From Pseudomonadota bacterium (GTDB taxonomy: Bacteria; Desulfobacterota; Desulfobacteria; Desulfobacterales; JAHIVH01), in assembly GCA_018816735.1 (NCBI GenBank), contig JAHIVH010000086.1:1-64000 (forward strand): a stretch of DNA of 64,000 bases, given 5' to 3'. Within the stretch, counting starts at the first letter, position 1, and each line of letters begins with the position of its first letter. Positions 62,758 through 64,000 of the stretch are shown here, in pieces. The notes under the pieces are model-generated. The model made no database searches, had not been told where the DNA came from, and saw only the letters and a program-made list of their open reading frames with translations. The translations under genes were made by a program, and so were the position numbers.

Positions 62758-63975
62758 TTATTCTTTTGAAAATGTATACGTTCGTCTCACATTCCGGATA
62801 ATCCCCTCAGGCCGAAACACCATCATCGATACGAGCATGATTCCGAAAATGAGCATCCGGTACTCTGAAAATGCCCTTAAATATTCGGGCAGAAGTGTAA
62901 GAACAAGAGCACCTGATATGACACCTAAAATGGACCCCATACCGCCCAGCACCACTATGCAAAGAATAATAACCGATTCCCATATGGTAAAACTCGCCGG
63001 ATTGATGAAGGTGGTTTTGGCAGCAAAAACGACGCCCCCCATACCCGCCCAGGTTGCCCCAAGAGCAAAGGCGGTTAGTTTCGTCCGGGTCCGGTCTATT
63101 CCCATGGCCTGGCAGGCGATTTCATCTTCACGCAATGCAATCCAGGCTCTGCCAATTCTGGAATTCTGGAGTCTGTTCACCACAAAAATGGTAAAAAGAA
63201 CAAGGCCGATCATCACAAAATAGGTAAAAATCGTATTTTGCGTGAGCGTCATATCAATACCCAAAAGAGAGGGTCTGGGTATGTTGGCAATGCCGCTTGG
63301 CCCATGAGAAAATTCTCCCCAGTTTTCAAGAACCAGACGAATAATTTCCCCGAATCCCAAGGTGACAATTGCCAGATAATCGCCTCTCAACCTCAGAACA
63401 GGATACCCCAAAAGAATACCTGCCAAAGCGGCTAAAATTGCTGCTATTGGCAAGGTGGTCCAGAACCCCAGTCCGAAATGAAAGTTCAGTAAACCATAGG
63501 AATAGGCGCCAACCGCATAAAACGCGACGTATCCCAGATCAAGAAGACCAGCCAAGCCTACAACGATATTCAATCCCAGGCCTAACATCACATAAATCAA
63601 GGCTGTAATCATGATATTGGCCTGGTACATGGAAAACAGGAACGGAAAAGAAATGACAAATCCGATCAATATGAAAAGCGCAGGGTAAAAGAATCGCTTA
63701 TCTGAAAAAGCTTTCTGAAAAGATGTCATATTTCCGGGGCTTGCAGCATTAATCCGCTGGCTTTTTTCCTTTACAGAAAGAAGATACCGCCAAAGAGCGG
63801 ACCCCAAAAACGTGCTGACACCCACAATGGCCATATTGTACCATCGCCATTCAATCACATTTTCAACCGTATTTACCCGGATCACCAAAATAGGAAATGT
63901 TAAAAACATGAACCAGGCACTGATCTGAAACGATTTTTTAAGTTCGCCACGCACATTCATAAAGATACCACTCAT
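62758..63975 (-). CDS. livM: Branched-chain amino acid ABC transporter permease LivM
   Basis: A 405-residue permease with about ten helices. The LivM signature GLNIVVGLAGLLDLGYVAFY is present near 135-155 and the coupling-helix region GFGEIIRLVLENW near 210. It is longer at the N-terminus than many LivM proteins, with an extra helix pair before the first conserved segment, as often in this group. Its ATG at 63975 shares ATGA with the stop of the preceding gene, which looks like livH. Confidence 0.92.
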   Translation of the reverse strand: MSGIFMNVRGELKKSFQISAWFMFLTFPILVIRVNTVENVIEWRWYNMAIVGVSTFLGSALWRYLLSVKEKSQRINAASPGNMTSFQKAFSDKRFFYPALFILIGFVISFPFLFSMYQANIMITALIYVMLGLGLNIVVGLAGLLDLGYVAFYAVGAYSYGLLNFHFGLGFWTTLPIAAILAALAGILLGYPVLRLRGDYLAIVTLGFGEIIRLVLENWGEFSHGPSGIANIPRPSLLGIDMTLTQNTIFTYFVMIGLVLFTIFVVNRLQNSRIGRAWIALREDEIACQAMGIDRTRTKLTAFALGATWAGMGGVVFAAKTTFINPASFTIWESVIILCIVVLGGMGSILGVISGALVLTLLPEYLRAFSEYRMLIFGIMLVSMMVFRPEGIIRNVRRTYTFSKE

Positions 63976-64000
63976 ACTTTCTGGGTTTCAGAACGCCCAA
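63972..64000 (-). CDS. livH: C-terminal end of a preceding gene, probably livH (partial)
   Basis: The last nine codons before the window edge read G-R-S-E-T-Q-K-V-stop on the minus strand, and the stop TGA (63974-63972) overlaps the livM start. LivH proteins commonly end in G-R-x-x-E-K-V, so this is probably the livH end. Only the tail is visible, so confidence is limited. Confidence 0.55.

Noticed and set aside
1-64000. tRNA, rRNA, CRISPR, insertion sequence or prophage
   Set aside because: Intergenic regions were read for cloverleaf, repeat-spacer and transposase patterns and none was found.

Overview
The window looks like chromosome of an anaerobic, Gram-negative deltaproteobacterium (Desulfobacterota, probably Desulfobacterales). 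This is inferred from moderate-to-low G+C and from the gene families: an energy-converting hydrogenase-related complex, a large acyl-CoA dehydratase activase, a GlcF-like iron-sulfur protein, DUF1302/DUF1329/MMPL outer-membrane export genes, many lipoproteins and c-di-GMP proteins. No rRNA, tRNA, CRISPR array, insertion sequence or prophage was recognised.

Layout. 0-0.7 kb: a small cupin. 1.2-1.5 kb: a ruined ParE-type toxin gene. 1.5-8.9 kb (minus): a six-gene complex I-like / group 4 hydrogenase-like operon whose large subunit lacks the nickel-iron cysteines. 9.4-10.2 kb: a putative outer-membrane protein behind a good sigma-54 promoter candidate. 10.5-14.6 kb (minus): an unusual operon of hydantoinase/oxoprolinase-like protein, histone-deacetylase-like amidohydrolase and EpmA. 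15-20 kb: a signalling block (diguanylate cyclase, PilZ, RsbW-like ATPase, STAS-like protein, convergent hybrid histidine kinase), then an acyl-ACP thioesterase, a CGGC protein and a chemoreceptor. 23.2-30.9 kb (minus): MerR regulator, DUF1302, DUF1329, YCF48-like and MMPL/RND genes. 31.3-34.2 kb: a DHH phosphoesterase and minCDE. 34.3-38.4 kb: an HD protein, a GlcF-like protein coupled to a DapF-like protein in which both catalytic cysteines are serines, and an HD-GYP protein. 38.9-43.9 kb: an unknown gene, an outer-membrane-like protein, two lipoproteins (COG3014 and LpoB-like), an MBL-fold hydrolase, a broken HD gene and an FmdB zinc ribbon. 44.1-48.5 kb: a 1466-residue double ASKHA activase. 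48.5-55.8 kb: a repeat lipoprotein coupled to a SPOR/beta-barrel protein, divergent from a decayed RND gene. 55.9-61 kb: two half-permeases, a CDP-alcohol phosphatidyltransferase, RecN, a J-domain/HTH protein and a MinD-like ATPase. 61.3 kb to the end: livF, livG, livM and the last codons of livH.

Working together. The hydrogenase-like operon is probably a redox-driven ion pump. The MMPL/DUF1302 clusters probably move hydrophobic compounds across the envelope; one copy (23-30 kb) is intact, while the other (48-56 kb) has lost a working pump. Three genes (parE-like, HD-domain, RND) are broken by in-frame stops, frameshifts or out-of-frame deletions, so the segment is shedding genes. The best candidates for new biology are the Ser/Ser DapF homologue coupled to an iron-sulfur protein, the repeat lipoprotein with its SPOR-barrel partner, the hydantoinase-deacetylase-EpmA operon, and the DGC/PilZ/ATPase/STAS/hybrid-kinase block. 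All functions are read by eye from motifs and gene order; no database search was run.
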